Notes under the pieces: generated by a model
What the model was told of the DNA's origin: nothing
Database searches by the model: none
The model's input: the letters and a program-made list of their open reading frames with translations, nothing else
In this document: positions 8,722 through 17,022 of the stretch, piece by piece
Numbering within the stretch: the stretch's first letter is position 1
How the letters are laid out: every line of letters starts with the position of its first letter
From: Niveibacterium sp. SC-1
GTDB lineage: Bacteria; Pseudomonadota; Gammaproteobacteria; Burkholderiales; Rhodocyclaceae
Length of the DNA stretch: 64,000 nt
NCBI RefSeq assembly: GCF_038235435.1
Contig: NZ_CP151275.1
Coordinates: 1 to 64,000 of the forward strand
Reading direction: 5' to 3'
Made by a program: the position numbers and the translations under genes

Positions 8722-9681
8722 TCAGGCCACGCCGGCGGCTTCCGCAATGCGTTCGCGCAGGCTCGCGTCGGGCAGGGCACCGAAACCGGCTTGCGCGTTT
8801 TCGGCCATGTGGCCGGGATCGCTGGTGCCGGGGATTACGCAGGTGACGGCGGGGTGGGCGACGATGAACTTGAGCAGCAGCTGGGCCCAGCTCGTACACT
8901 CGATCTCGCCGGCCCATTCCGGCACCCGCTTGATGGCGAGATTGCGCAGCAGGCCGCCGCCGCCGAAAGGCCGATTCACCAGCACCGCCACGCCGCGCTC
9001 GGCGGCCAACGGAAACAGGCGCTTCTCGGCGGCGCGGTCGTCCACCGAATAGTTGATCTGCAGGAAATCGATCGCCTCCTGTCGCAGGATGGACTCCAGC
9101 GCCATGTACGCGGTCTCGGTGTAGTGCGTGATGCCCAGGTAGCGGATGCGTCCGCTCGCCTTCCACTCGCGCAGCGCCGGCAGATGCGTGCGCCAGTCGA
9201 GCAGGTTGTGGATCTGCATCAGGTCGATCGGCTGCTTGCCCAGCAGCGCGAGCGACTGGCTCATCTGCACCAGGCCCTGAGCCTTGCCATGCGTCCACAC
9301 CTTGGTCGCAAGGAAGCTGTGCGCCTGCGCGCCCATTTCCGTCACCAGCTGGCCGGTGACGCGTTCGGCTGCCCCGTACATGGGCGAGGTATCGATCACC
9401 GAACCGCCGGCATCGAAGAGCGCCTGCAGCACCGGCCGGAGTTCGGCCACGTGGTCCAGGCCCACGTCGAAGCCGCGCCAGGTGCCGCAGCCGATCACCG
9501 GCAACATCTCCCCGCTGACCGGAATCCGCCGGGTATGCATGCGGCCGGAGGGCGCCTGCTGCGCGAGCGCGGAACCTGCCCCCAGGCTTGCGGACAGGCC
9601 CAATCCCAGCAAGGCCGCCGCGCTGGCTCCCCCCCGCAGGAACTGCGCCCGGGTCAGCGACGAGCTGGCAACAACGTGCAT
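8722..9681 (-). CDS. Exported aldo/keto reductase with a Tat-like signal
   Basis: 319 residues from ATG 9681. The first 45 residues look like an export signal: SSLTRAQFLRGGASAAALLG, then a hydrophobic stretch ending SALAQQA. The Tat consensus has two arginines; here the second is Ala (TRAQFLR), so either a degenerate Tat or a Sec signal. The mature part is an AKR barrel with tetrad candidates Asp and Tyr in 'VIDTSPMYGAAE', Lys in FLATKVWTHG and His in DLMQIHNLLDW. It probably reduces aldehydes or ketones with a nicotinamide cofactor. An exported enzyme needing NAD(P)H is unusual, so cofactor loading before export would be expected. Substrate unknown. Confidence 0.8.
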   Translation of the reverse strand: MHVVASSSLTRAQFLRGGASAAALLGLGLSASLGAGSALAQQAPSGRMHTRRIPVSGEMLPVIGCGTWRGFDVGLDHVAELRPVLQALFDAGGSVIDTSPMYGAAERVTGQLVTEMGAQAHSFLATKVWTHGKAQGLVQMSQSLALLGKQPIDLMQIHNLLDWRTHLPALREWKASGRIRYLGITHYTETAYMALESILRQEAIDFLQINYSVDDRAAEKRLFPLAAERGVAVLVNRPFGGGGLLRNLAIKRVPEWAGEIECTSWAQLLLKFIVAHPAVTCVIPGTSDPGHMAENAQAGFGALPDASLRERIAEAAGVA

Positions 9682-9947
9682 CGGTGCTCCCTGGCCGGCG
9701 CGCGGCATCCAGATCCGCTTCGGACCAAAGCCGTGCGCGGAAATTCAGCCCGCCTTGGGCGGAGGCCTCTGTTCATCCGCACCGAAGCGCCCGGCACATG
9801 TTGTCGGGCGGAAGGCGCGCAAGCTGGCGGAGCCAGGTATCGCATCAAGAAGCACGCAGCGGTTCCGCGCCAGAATGCGCAAGTCCCACCTCCCGCGCGC
9901 TCCTTCACCTGAGCCGCGGGCCCCTCTCACCCTGAACGCTTCTTCCC
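9682..9947. other. Intergenic region between divergent genes
   Basis: 266 bases between the divergent starts of the aldo/keto reductase and the pentapeptide-repeat gene. It should carry both promoters, but I see no well-spaced hexamers, no strong inverted repeat and no convincing small gene. Confidence 0.4.
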
Positions 9948-10628
9948 ATGTCGCTACCGATCACCGACACCCCCACCCGCGCACAGCTCCAGGCCCTGAT
10001 CGACGAGGCCGACGCGCCCCTGCACTTCGTCGATTGCGACCTGCAGGGCGTGGACCTCTCCCACCTGGACCTGCGCGAAGCCCGCTTCGAGCGCTGTGTG
10101 CTCGCCGAATGCCGGCTGCGCTCCGCGCGACTCGCCGACACCGAATGGATCGCCTGCCGTGCTCGCGAGGCAGATTTCGCCGGCGCCGATCTTGGCTCGG
10201 CCCGCTTCTCGCGCTGCGACCTGAACAACACCGTCTGGCGCGGCTGCAAACTCGGCGGCGCGCACTTCGACAATTGCCGCCTCACCGGCGCGCGGATCGA
10301 GGATTGCAGCGCGCTCGGCCTCGTCTTTGCCGAATGCGTCCTCGTCGGCGCCTATTTGCGCGGCCTGGGCTTTCGCAAACAGACCCTGGCGCAACTCGAC
10401 TTCTCCGAAGCCGACCTCGCCGGCCTCGATTTCCGCGACGCCCGTTTCGAAGGCGGCAGCTTGCGCAACGCCCACCTCATCGACGCCCGCTTCGACGGCG
10501 CCGACCTGCGCGCCGCGGACCTGGGCGGCCTTCGTCTGGCAGATCTCGCGGTATTGCGCGGCGCCACTATCTCGGCGGACCAGGCGGCGGTGTTGCTGGC
10601 GGAATTCGGGGTGAATGTGCTGGACTGA
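9948..10628 (+). CDS. Pentapeptide-repeat protein
   Basis: 226 residues, most of them in tandem pentapeptides of the A(D/N)LxX type, for example FVDCDLQGVDLSHLDLREAR, then repeated units through 'ADLAGLDFRDARFEGGSLRN' and ADLRAADLGGLRLADL. Such repeats fold as a right-handed quadrilateral beta helix. Family members include DNA mimics that protect gyrase (Qnr-like) and many of unknown role; nothing here decides. The C-terminal segment (ISADQAAVLLAEFGVNVLD) is a helix of the type that dimerises or caps Qnr-like proteins. No signal peptide. Confidence 0.85.
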   Translation: MSLPITDTPTRAQLQALIDEADAPLHFVDCDLQGVDLSHLDLREARFERCVLAECRLRSARLADTEWIACRAREADFAGADLGSARFSRCDLNNTVWRGCKLGGAHFDNCRLTGARIEDCSALGLVFAECVLVGAYLRGLGFRKQTLAQLDFSEADLAGLDFRDARFEGGSLRNAHLIDARFDGADLRAADLGGLRLADLAVLRGATISADQAAVLLAEFGVNVLD

Positions 10629-10704
10629 ACTGGCTAAGCAGGTTGTGATCTCGACGCCCTTTGTGCTCCACTCGTTTGAAATCACTCGAACGGCGCACGT
10701 GCTC

Positions 10705-11004
10705 ATGAAGAAGCTAATTCTCGTTGCTCTTCTCGCAATTGTTGGTTGGCAAGCGTATGGAAAGTACCAAGCGACGCAACTTGCTCGGGTCCACGCGCGA
10801 GACGAAACATCGGTGGCCGAATCAGACTCGACACCCTCTTCCCAGCTTGCCGCGGCTCCGAACAACTTCAGGTGTGACGGCCGCACGTATTGCTCACAAA
10901 TGACGTCGTGCGAAGAGGCTACGTTTTTTCTCCGCAACTGTCCGGGCGTAAAGATGGATGGGAATAACGACGGAATTCCGTGCGAACGACAGTGGTGCAA
11001 ATAG
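10705..11004 (+). CDS. Small exported or membrane-anchored excalibur-domain protein
   Basis: 99 residues from ATG 10705. An N-terminal hydrophobic helix (MKKLILVALLAIVGWQAYG) is followed by a Ser/Thr linker and a C-terminal excalibur domain: CDGRTYCSQMTSCEEATFFL, then a DxDxDG-type calcium loop in CPGVKMDGNNDGIPCERQWC. The four to six cysteines probably form disulfides in the periplasm. Excalibur domains are found in nuclease and cell-surface proteins; the domain alone gives no enzymatic role. Its base composition is less GC-rich than its neighbours, which suggests recent transfer. Confidence 0.75.
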   Translation: MKKLILVALLAIVGWQAYGKYQATQLARVHARDETSVAESDSTPSSQLAAAPNNFRCDGRTYCSQMTSCEEATFFLRNCPGVKMDGNNDGIPCERQWCK

Positions 11005-11278
11005 AAGCGCCCTAAGCCACGGCCGCGAATTCTGATTTCGCCTCCTGGGCTCCAGACCAATCAAGGCTTGGCGAAGGCTCGGTTGTCCCGGAGAGGCACA
11101 TGCAGTCGCACATGAAGTAGCTGCTGTTGGCCAAGGCAACGGAATGCGGCGCGGCAAGGGTGAAGCGGGTAATTCCTCTCTGCATCTCGGCCGCATTGAC
11201 GAAGCTCGTTGACGCAACTGCGGAACGACACCCGAGTCGGCCAGTCATAGCGGCTCCCCCAAAAGCGCGAGGCACACC
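11005..11278. other. Intergenic region with one doubtful small minus-strand ORF
   Basis: 274 bases. A possible 78-codon minus-strand ORF at 11012-11248 (starting MTGRLGCRSAVAS) has no recognisable domain and no clear ribosome-binding site; I do not call it a gene. The promoter of the YCII gene should lie here. Confidence 0.3.
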
Positions 11279-11620
11279 ATGGCCAAGTACCTGATCTCCT
11301 TTCCCAGCGCCGCGATGGTCATACCCGAAGGCGAATTCGAGGCAGTGGTCCACGATTCGCATGCGGTGATCGAGGAGGCGAAGGCCGCGGGCGTCTATGT
11401 GTTCGGCGGCGGTATCGATGAGGCCGTGCCGCCGGTGCTCGTGTCAGCGGACGGTTCGGTCGCCGAGGGCGGTTACCCGTGGGCGCCTTCGCTCGATGGG
11501 GGCTTCTGCGTGCTGGAAGTGCCCTCGCGCGAGGCGGCGATCGAGTGGGCCGCGCGTATCGCGAAGGGCTGCCACTGCGCCCAGGAACTGCGCGCCTTCG
11601 GGTACGACCCAGCGTCCTGA
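11279..11620 (+). CDS. YCII-family protein
   Basis: 113 residues, starting MAKYLISFPSAAMVI. The short ferredoxin-like fold of YCII/DGPF proteins is visible: a first strand MAKYLISF, a helix 'DSHAVIEEAKAAGVYVFGGG', a strand carrying DGSVAEGGYPW and the closing 'GGFCVLEVPSREAAIEWAAR'. These small proteins are often encoded with extracytoplasmic-function sigma factors or SRPBCC proteins, and an SRPBCC gene follows here, though on the opposite strand. Biochemical role unknown. Confidence 0.75.
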   Translation: MAKYLISFPSAAMVIPEGEFEAVVHDSHAVIEEAKAAGVYVFGGGIDEAVPPVLVSADGSVAEGGYPWAPSLDGGFCVLEVPSREAAIEWAARIAKGCHCAQELRAFGYDPAS

Positions 11621-11733
11621 AGCTTGCGGCTGCGGGCATCCGGGCGTTGCCCGACCCACGCGCGCATCCCGCACGACGCAGACACGCCGGGTCACGCGAT
11701 GACGGGGCCTGAAAGGCGGAACCCCACGCCGGA

Positions 11734-12222
11734 TTACTGCATCGTCTTCACGTGCGCCACGAGTTGGTCGAGCGCAATCTCGGTGCCCTCCCGCCAGCCG
11801 GACTCCGCGTTCTTCTCGCGGTCGGCTTCGTCCCGGTGCAAGGCGGTGAAGACGTAGCGGGTTCCCGTTCCCGAGGCGGCGATCGTCATGACGGCGGTGA
11901 TCGGGACGTCGTCGAAGACGGCCGGGCGGTAGCCGGGGAAGAGCATGGAGGTCCAGACGAGCCGCTGCTCGGGAACGACTTCGAGGAAGCAGCCGAGGTT
12001 GGGCACGGTCTGGCCACCCGCCGTCGCGATGTCGATGCTGAACACGCCGCCTGGCCGCAGGTCCATTTCGCAGGCCGCGACGGCGCCCCAGGCCTTGGGC
12101 ATGTACCACGCCTTGAGGTGCTCCGGTTTGGTCAGCGCCTCCCACACGAGCCGCGGCGGCGCGTCGATGCTGCGTTCGAACACGAGATCCAGTTTCGGAT
12201 TGATTGCGAAGTGCTTATTCAT
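11734..12222 (-). CDS. SRPBCC-domain (AHSA1/START-like) protein
   Basis: 162 residues. Opening strand 'DLVFERSIDAPPRLVWEALT', then KPEHLKAWYMPKAWG, DLRPGGVFSIDI and a C-terminal helix with 'LDQLVAHVKTM': the usual layout of AHSA1-type SRPBCC proteins that bind hydrophobic ligands in a deep cavity. Its start overlaps the end of the ArsR gene by 8 bases, a very common pairing in which the ArsR repressor controls the SRPBCC gene. Ligand unknown. A second, separately encoded ArsR/SRPBCC pair occurs at 52.2 kb. Confidence 0.85.
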   Translation of the reverse strand: MNKHFAINPKLDLVFERSIDAPPRLVWEALTKPEHLKAWYMPKAWGAVAACEMDLRPGGVFSIDIATAGGQTVPNLGCFLEVVPEQRLVWTSMLFPGYRPAVFDDVPITAVMTIAASGTGTRYVFTALHRDEADREKNAESGWREGTEIALDQLVAHVKTMQ

Positions 12223-12559
12223 GGCCTTGCTCCCGTTCCTTCAGCTGTTTGACGTAGTGGTCGAAGCGATCCAGTCGGCCTTCCCACACCCGGCGTTGCT
12301 CGGAGAGCCAGTCCTCGGCGAGCTTGAATGGCTCGGGCGCGATCTCGTAGGTCCGCACGCGCCCTTGCTTGCTCGACGTCACCAGCCGGCTTCGTTCGAG
12401 CACCGACAGGTGCTGCACGAAGGATGGGAGCTTCATGTCGAAGGGTGCTGCCAGCTCGCTCACCGTGGCAGGCCCGGCAGAAAGCTGCGCGAGGACCTGC
12501 CGCCGGGTCGCGCTGGACAGGGCGTAGAAAACATCGTCGACGGCGGCGGCTTGGACCAT
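12215..12559 (-). CDS. ArsR-family transcriptional regulator
   Basis: 114 residues from ATG 12559 (MVQAAAVDDVF). The winged helix is clear: DDVFYALSSATRRQVLAQLS, then 'VSELAAPFDMKLPSFVQHLS', VLERSRLVTSSKQGRVRTYE. No metal-binding Cys motif is present, so it belongs with the ligand-sensing ArsR regulators that accompany SRPBCC genes. A longer form from 12631 is possible but adds residues unlike the family. Just upstream (about 12618-12645) two CTTAG-containing direct repeats about 13 bases apart could be its binding site; this is weak. Confidence 0.85.
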   Translation of the reverse strand: MVQAAAVDDVFYALSSATRRQVLAQLSAGPATVSELAAPFDMKLPSFVQHLSVLERSRLVTSSKQGRVRTYEIAPEPFKLAEDWLSEQRRVWEGRLDRFDHYVKQLKEREQGHE

Positions 12560-12805
12560 TTCGGCACTGGCGATCGTGGGTGGCGGGAGGGCTTGCGAGG
12601 AAAGTCTGGCACCGACAAACACTAAGGTCAACGCCTAAGTATTGGTTTGCTCGCATCGAGATGCGGGCGGGCGTTCCTCCGCGCTTCGATGCCGCAACGC
12701 GGCCGCCGCGGCGAGACCATCCCGTGGTCCGGAAAGGCCCGGGTGCGCTTGCGAGCGCCGTGCGGGATTGCGGTCTTCCGGCAGCCGACCTCGTCGGTGG
12801 TCGCC
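12560..12805. other. Intergenic region, no gene seen
   Basis: 246 bases between the ArsR start and the stop of the hydrolase gene. Apart from the CTTAG-type repeats at its left side (about 12618-12645) I see nothing recognisable. Confidence 0.4.
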
Positions 12806-13414
12806 TCAGCCCAGACCGAGGTGCCTGTCGATCAGGCCCGCGACCGCCTCCGCATGGGTCCGCACCAGGTCATGCTCGCCACGCGGAAAGTAGTGCAGCA
12901 CTGCATCAGGAAGCAGCGCGCGCAGGCGCTCGCCCACGCGCAGCGGACTGATCGCGTCGACGCCACCCCAGAGCAGCAGCGTCGGCGCCTGCATGGCGGG
13001 CAGCCGGGCGCTCAGGTCTTCATGGCGGTCTGCGAACCAGCGCGGCAACTGCGGGTTCGCCGCCTGGAAGGCCTCGCGCCATTCCGCACCACCGAGCGCC
13101 GCGACATCGATCCCGCCCGAGGTCGCCGACAGCACCAGGTGCGTCACCCACTCCGACTTCTCCAGCGCCGCGCGCATCGCGATCAGCCCGCCCATAGACT
13201 GCGCGATCAGGGCCGTGGGTCGATCGATGCGTGTGATCACGCGCGTCACCAGATCGTCGAGTCCGCGCACCGCGGGATCCGCGGGTTCATCACCGAAGCC
13301 CGGCCAGCCGAGGAAATGGTGTTCGGCCGGATGCGCCATGCGAGCCGCGACGGGTTGCCAGAAACCCGTGCGGCCAAGCGCGCCGGGGAGGAAGAGGAGT
13401 TGGGTGGGCGGCAT
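12806..13414 (-). CDS. Alpha/beta-fold hydrolase
   Basis: 202 residues, shorter than the usual 250-300, with a reduced cap. The first strand and oxyanion loop are QLLFLPGALGRTGFWQPVA. The nucleophile elbow is AQSMGGLIA (G-x-S-x-G), the acid is probably Asp in LLWGGVDAISPLRVGE and the base His in YFPRGEHDLVRTH. It should be a cytoplasmic esterase or related hydrolase. The proximity of tai4 downstream is probably accidental. Substrate unknown. Confidence 0.8.
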   Translation of the reverse strand: MPPTQLLFLPGALGRTGFWQPVAARMAHPAEHHFLGWPGFGDEPADPAVRGLDDLVTRVITRIDRPTALIAQSMGGLIAMRAALEKSEWVTHLVLSATSGGIDVAALGGAEWREAFQAANPQLPRWFADRHEDLSARLPAMQAPTLLLWGGVDAISPLRVGERLRALLPDAVLHYFPRGEHDLVRTHAEAVAGLIDRHLGLG

Positions 13415-13457
13415 GATTGGCGGCGCAAGCGCCCGGTAGAGACGGGCGACGCGGGCT

Positions 13458-13844
13458 TCACTTCTGTTTTGTCAGGCGGGTACTTAGTTTCTCGAGTTCT
13501 TTGCTATGGAAGAGGTCGATGCATTTCATCGTATTGAAGTCGGAGGGAATCGAACCTCCATAGCGTTTGTTCGCATAAGTATCTACCAGCGTTCGCAACG
13601 CGTCATAGGCCTCGATGGGCTGCCTGCCGAACTCCAGATAGGCACTTGCCGTCGCATTCGCGTCAGCCCGGTCCTTGTCGTTCTGCGCAATCCTCGCGAG
13701 GCAGACGCTCAAAACCCAGTTCTTGAGCAGCGTCTTCTGGGAGTAAGAGGCGATCGGACTTTGCGCGTACTCGACGGTTTCCGAGGCGTGGGTACTGCCG
13801 CCCGCCGATGCGACGAAGAACGCCGCGGCACACAGCCGTTTCAT
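13458..13844 (-). CDS. tai4: Type VI secretion amidase immunity protein Tai4
   Basis: 128 residues. An N-terminal signal peptide (MKRLCAAAFFVASAGGSTHA) sends it to the periplasm. The mature part shows the Tai4 pattern as I know it: 'SQKTLLKNWVLSVCLARIAQ', then ADANATASAYLEFGRQPIEA and RYGGSIPSDFNTMKCIDLFH, a helical dimeric protein that plugs the active site of the Tae4 amidase. Its ATG overlaps the effector's stop (ATGA), so the pair is translationally coupled. It protects the cell from its own or a sister cell's Tae4. Because it is intact while the effector is frameshifted, the locus may now act as an orphan immunity gene. Confidence 0.85.
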   Translation of the reverse strand: MKRLCAAAFFVASAGGSTHASETVEYAQSPIASYSQKTLLKNWVLSVCLARIAQNDKDRADANATASAYLEFGRQPIEAYDALRTLVDTYANKRYGGSIPSDFNTMKCIDLFHSKELEKLSTRLTKQK

Positions 13845-14331
13845 TGCAGTTCCCACAGGAATGCCCTTTCCGGGATGAACGGACCATTGTCGGGATCCTG
13901 GGCGAGATGGCAGCTGTCGGAGCACCGCGCCCCATTCCATAGGGTGATATGCCCGCTGGCGTTCCCCCAGCCATGCCCCTTGACCACGAGAATGCCCTTG
14001 TCCTCCGCGAAGTTCGCGGGCTTCGGATCCCGGACTGCTTTATCCGTTTGCCGAAGGCGCTTTCCAGGTAACGCACCATGTCGTCGACGCGGAAGATGTA
14101 CTGATGCCGATCGCCACCGCTGACCATCGCGTACTGGCTGGACTTATGGATGGGAAATCCCGTGACATTCAGAACGTAACTCATGCGGATCGGACAGGCG
14201 TTTTCGAAGCTACCCTCGGGCAGCTCGATGTTTCTCTGCACATTGCCGCCGATCAGTCGGCCCACTGCCTTGACCGGCAGGCTGACGGACTGGAACGCCG
14301 TCCACGCAGCATTGAACGAAGGTCGTGCCAT
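13841..14331 (-). pseudogene. tae4: Type VI secretion peptidoglycan amidase Tae4, frameshifted
   Basis: From ATG 14331 (GGAG eight bases upstream) the frame encodes Tae4 up to residue 95 (RYLESAFGK), then shifts. Restoring one base near 14043 (AAACGG to AAACCGG) rejoins a frame that runs GKPDKAVRDPKPANFAEDKG to GHITLWNGARCSDSCH and ends exactly at the TGA overlapping tai4, giving 163 residues. The catalytic residues then fall at Cys46 (ENACPIRMSY), His128 and Asp139, with a Cys137/Cys141 pair: each two positions from those I recall for Salmonella Tae4 (44, 126, 137, 135/139). Tae4 cleaves the D-Glu-mDAP bond of peptidoglycan in rival cells. No other T6SS gene is in the window. A sequencing error cannot be excluded. 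Confidence 0.85.
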
Positions 14332-14408
14332 TGCATCCACTCCATTGGGTTCGAGGTGAGAATGCTAACGGCATTGTCTGGCGAGAGCTGTGAAGCCTGG
14401 CGGCAGCA

Positions 14409-15692
14409 TCAGTCAACTGCACGTCCGCGCCGCGAGAGCGTCTTGCACAGCCAGCCCCACAAGGCAAACAAGGGCAGCGACGCCAGCGCCACGCCGCCAA
14501 AGGCCACGCCCAAGCTGGCGAGTCCCTGGTAGAGCCAGCCTGCCGCAACGTCGCCGCCGCGGAAGACCAGGGTCTCGATCACGCTCTTGGCCTTGTACTT
14601 CTCCTCGCGGCTCAGCACGGTGAAGAGGATCTCGCGCGCGGGGCGCGAGATGGCGTAGTCGAAGGCGCGGCGCAGGCCCTGCAGGAGCGCGAGGGCAAGC
14701 GGCACCGGCCACAGCGCCGCACCGCCGAAGGCGAGCAGCGCGAAAACGGGGAGCGAGAGCAGCGCGCCGAAGACACCGGCGAGCCGGATCCACCGCGCGG
14801 TGACGAAGACCTGCAGGGTGAGCGTGAGCAGTGACACCCACAGGTCGGTGAGCGCGAAGTAGCGGGTGCGGGCAGCGGTGTCGGCGAAGGCCTCGGCGAC
14901 GATGCGGGCCTGCTCGAAATAGAGCAGGGTGGCCGAGCTGGTGTGCAGGAACATGTAGAGCACGATGCCCAGGAGATAGGGCGAACGCGCGATCAGCACC
15001 AGGCCACCGAAGACGCCGCCGCCGATGCGCGCGTCCTCGCTGCGTGCACCGCTTTGCGCATGGCTCCCGGTGTGGCGCAGCAGCGCGCGGTAGCAGACGA
15101 GCGCGACTTCCAGCAGCGCGGCGGCGATCAGGAGCAGCGCAACCGGACCCACGCCACCGCCGATGGTGGCGGCGAGCGCCGGACCGAGCAGCCCGCCCGC
15201 GGTGCCGCCGGCGGCGACAAAACCGAAGAGCCGCTGCCCCTGCTCCGCGCTGAAACGGTCGGCCATCACGCTCCAGAAAAGACTCAACGCAAAGAGGTTG
15301 AAGACCGAGAGCCAGACGAAGAAAACCTGGCCGGTGCGCACGTTCGCGGCGCCGAGCCCCAGCGCGAGCGCGAAGCCGAGCAGGTTGAGGATGAAGAAGC
15401 GATAGCAGGCCGGCACGAAGCGGCGCGGTGCAAGGCGCGCGACCAGGAAGCCGAAGAGCGGCACCGCCAGCAGCATGCTCACGAAGGTGGCGGTGAAGAG
15501 CCAGGGCAGCTTGTCCATACCACCGGTGAGGCCCATCGCGTCGCGCAGCGGTCGCAGCAGGTAGTAGGCGCAGAGCAGGCAGAAGAAGAAGGCGAAGGCG
15601 AGCAGGAGGGCCGCAATCTCGTCCGGCTTCACCGGGACGATGCGCTGGAGCCAGGGCGCGGCGCGCTGTCTGAGGGCAGGGAAGGTAGGCAC
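14409..15692 (-). CDS. NTP/NDP-exchange-type or MFS membrane transporter
   Basis: About 427 residues with roughly 12 hydrophobic helices. The first is IAALLLAFAFFFCLLCAYYL, followed by the LRPLRDAMG motif that I associate with the NTP/NDP exchange transporter group and its free-living relatives. Further marks: 'FGFVAAGGTAGGLLGPALAA', YFEQARIVAEAF and 'EEKYKAKSVIETLVFRGGDV' near the C-terminus. In free-living bacteria the substrate is unknown. The start is uncertain: a GTG at 15692 directly precedes the family-like region, while an ATG at 15800 would add 36 residues of non-coding appearance; neither has a good Shine-Dalgarno. Confidence 0.75.
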   Translation of the reverse strand: MPTFPALRQRAAPWLQRIVPVKPDEIAALLLAFAFFFCLLCAYYLLRPLRDAMGLTGGMDKLPWLFTATFVSMLLAVPLFGFLVARLAPRRFVPACYRFFILNLLGFALALGLGAANVRTGQVFFVWLSVFNLFALSLFWSVMADRFSAEQGQRLFGFVAAGGTAGGLLGPALAATIGGGVGPVALLLIAAALLEVALVCYRALLRHTGSHAQSGARSEDARIGGGVFGGLVLIARSPYLLGIVLYMFLHTSSATLLYFEQARIVAEAFADTAARTRYFALTDLWVSLLTLTLQVFVTARWIRLAGVFGALLSLPVFALLAFGGAALWPVPLALALLQGLRRAFDYAISRPAREILFTVLSREEKYKAKSVIETLVFRGGDVAAGWLYQGLASLGVAFGGVALASLPLFALWGWLCKTLSRRGRAVD

Positions 15693-15841
15693 GTGCGGTT
15701 TGGTCGGCAGCGGGCTGAACTGGATCGCCCGGGATGGGCGCGAGCTGCATGCTGCCACGGGCACTCGCTGGACGCCGAGGCTTCGCGCCCTCGCCGTCAT
15801 CGCCCAGGCAGGCCGCGCGATCGCGGCACGCAAGGGCGCGC

Positions 15842-16945
15842 CTACTGCGCGCGCGTCTGCAGGAAGTGCAGGGTCAGCGCTTCCTCCTCGCTGAGGCCCG
15901 CGAGCGGCTTCGTCAGTTTCGCGGTGCTCTCGTGCAGCACGCCAGCGAGGAAGGCCTCGATCACCGCCGGGTGCACATAGCATTTGCGGCAGAGCGCGCG
16001 GGTATTGCCCAGGGCCCGGGCGACCTGGTCGATGGCCTGCAGGAGGTTCTGTCGCGTCGCCTGCACCGCGGCTTCGACCGGCTGCGCCAGCAGATGGCGC
16101 ACGGCGAGCACGGTGCCGCCCCAGGTGCGGAAATCCTTGGCGCTGAAGTCCGCGCCGGTGAGGCCGCGCAGGTAGTCGTTCACATCGGCCGAGCCGATCG
16201 GATGCGGCAGGCCCTCCTCATCGCTGTACTGGAAGAGCTCCTCGCCGGGCAGATCCACCATCTGCCGCACGATGCGCGCGAGGCGCCGGTCGCTCACGGC
16301 CACTTCGTGGTGCACGCCGCTCTTGCCGCGGAAGTGGAAGCGGATACGGGTGCCGTCGACATCCACGTGTTCGTCGCGCAGGGTGGTGAGTCCGAAGGAG
16401 GCGTTGTCGCGCGCGTACTCGGTGTTGCCGACGCGGATGCGAGTGAGGTCCAGCAACTGAACCGCCACCGCCAGCACCTTGTCGCGCGGCAGGCCGCGTT
16501 GCCGCAGGTCCTGTTCTAGGCGCGCGCGCAGGGCCGGCAGGGCTTCGCCGAAGGCGATCATCTGCCCGTACTTGGTCTGGTCGCGCAGGCTGCGCCAGTC
16601 GGCGTGGTAGCGGTACTGCTTGCGGCCCCGCGCGTCGCGCCCGGTGGCCTGGATATGGCCGCGCGCATCGCGGCAGATCCACACGTCCGTCCAGGCCGGC
16701 GGAATCGCCAGCGCACGGATGCGCGCGAGCTCCTCCTTCGCACGCAGCGGCCGGCCCTCGCTGTCGCGATAGCCAAAGCCCTTGCCGTGGCGGCTGCGGC
16801 TGCAACCCGGTTCGGTCTCGCTCACATAGCGCAGGCCGACTTCGCGGGCGGTGCCGGGGCCGTCATGCAAGAGGTCGGCCGGGTCCGCCGCGGTGCTGCC
16901 GCGCGATCGCTTTCCCGTCATCGGGAACCCATTCGGTTTTGCCAT
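15842..16945 (-). CDS. DNA topoisomerase IB
   Basis: 367 residues from ATG 16945. It carries the poxvirus-type topoisomerase IB core: 'RIRALAIPPAWTDVWICRDA', GRDARGRKQYRYHADWR (first catalytic Arg), FHFRGKSGVHHEV (catalytic Lys), SAKDFRTWGGTVLAV (second Arg) and the nucleophile in CRKCYVHPAVIEAFL. The enzyme relaxes supercoils by a transient 3'-phosphotyrosyl bond. Such genes are common accessory chromosomal genes in proteobacteria. It diverges from the mechanosensitive channel gene with 77 bases between starts. Confidence 0.9.
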   Translation of the reverse strand: MAKPNGFPMTGKRSRGSTAADPADLLHDGPGTAREVGLRYVSETEPGCSRSRHGKGFGYRDSEGRPLRAKEELARIRALAIPPAWTDVWICRDARGHIQATGRDARGRKQYRYHADWRSLRDQTKYGQMIAFGEALPALRARLEQDLRQRGLPRDKVLAVAVQLLDLTRIRVGNTEYARDNASFGLTTLRDEHVDVDGTRIRFHFRGKSGVHHEVAVSDRRLARIVRQMVDLPGEELFQYSDEEGLPHPIGSADVNDYLRGLTGADFSAKDFRTWGGTVLAVRHLLAQPVEAAVQATRQNLLQAIDQVARALGNTRALCRKCYVHPAVIEAFLAGVLHESTAKLTKPLAGLSEEEALTLHFLQTRAQ

Positions 16946-17022
16946 GCTCACACCTTTCGCCGGGGCGCAGGCGCGCTCCGGAACCCCCGCCGCCATGCCA
17001 CAGAACAAGACAGGGCCCGCCC

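Noticed and set aside
12647..13537. Plus-strand open frame of nearly 300 codons over the hydrolase gene
   Set aside because: Runs through the antisense of a clear alpha/beta hydrolase and into tai4; no domain features.
13535..13560. tRNA T-arm-like sequence GGAGGTTCGATTCCCTCC on the minus strand
   Set aside because: It codes for the GGSIPSD segment of Tai4 in frame, and no acceptor stem, D-arm or anticodon arm surrounds it.
14036..14056. Programmed -1 frameshifting as an explanation for the split tae4
   Set aside because: The site reads GGC AAA CGG ATA; it lacks a slippery heptamer in the right register, and Tae4 genes are not known to use frameshifting.
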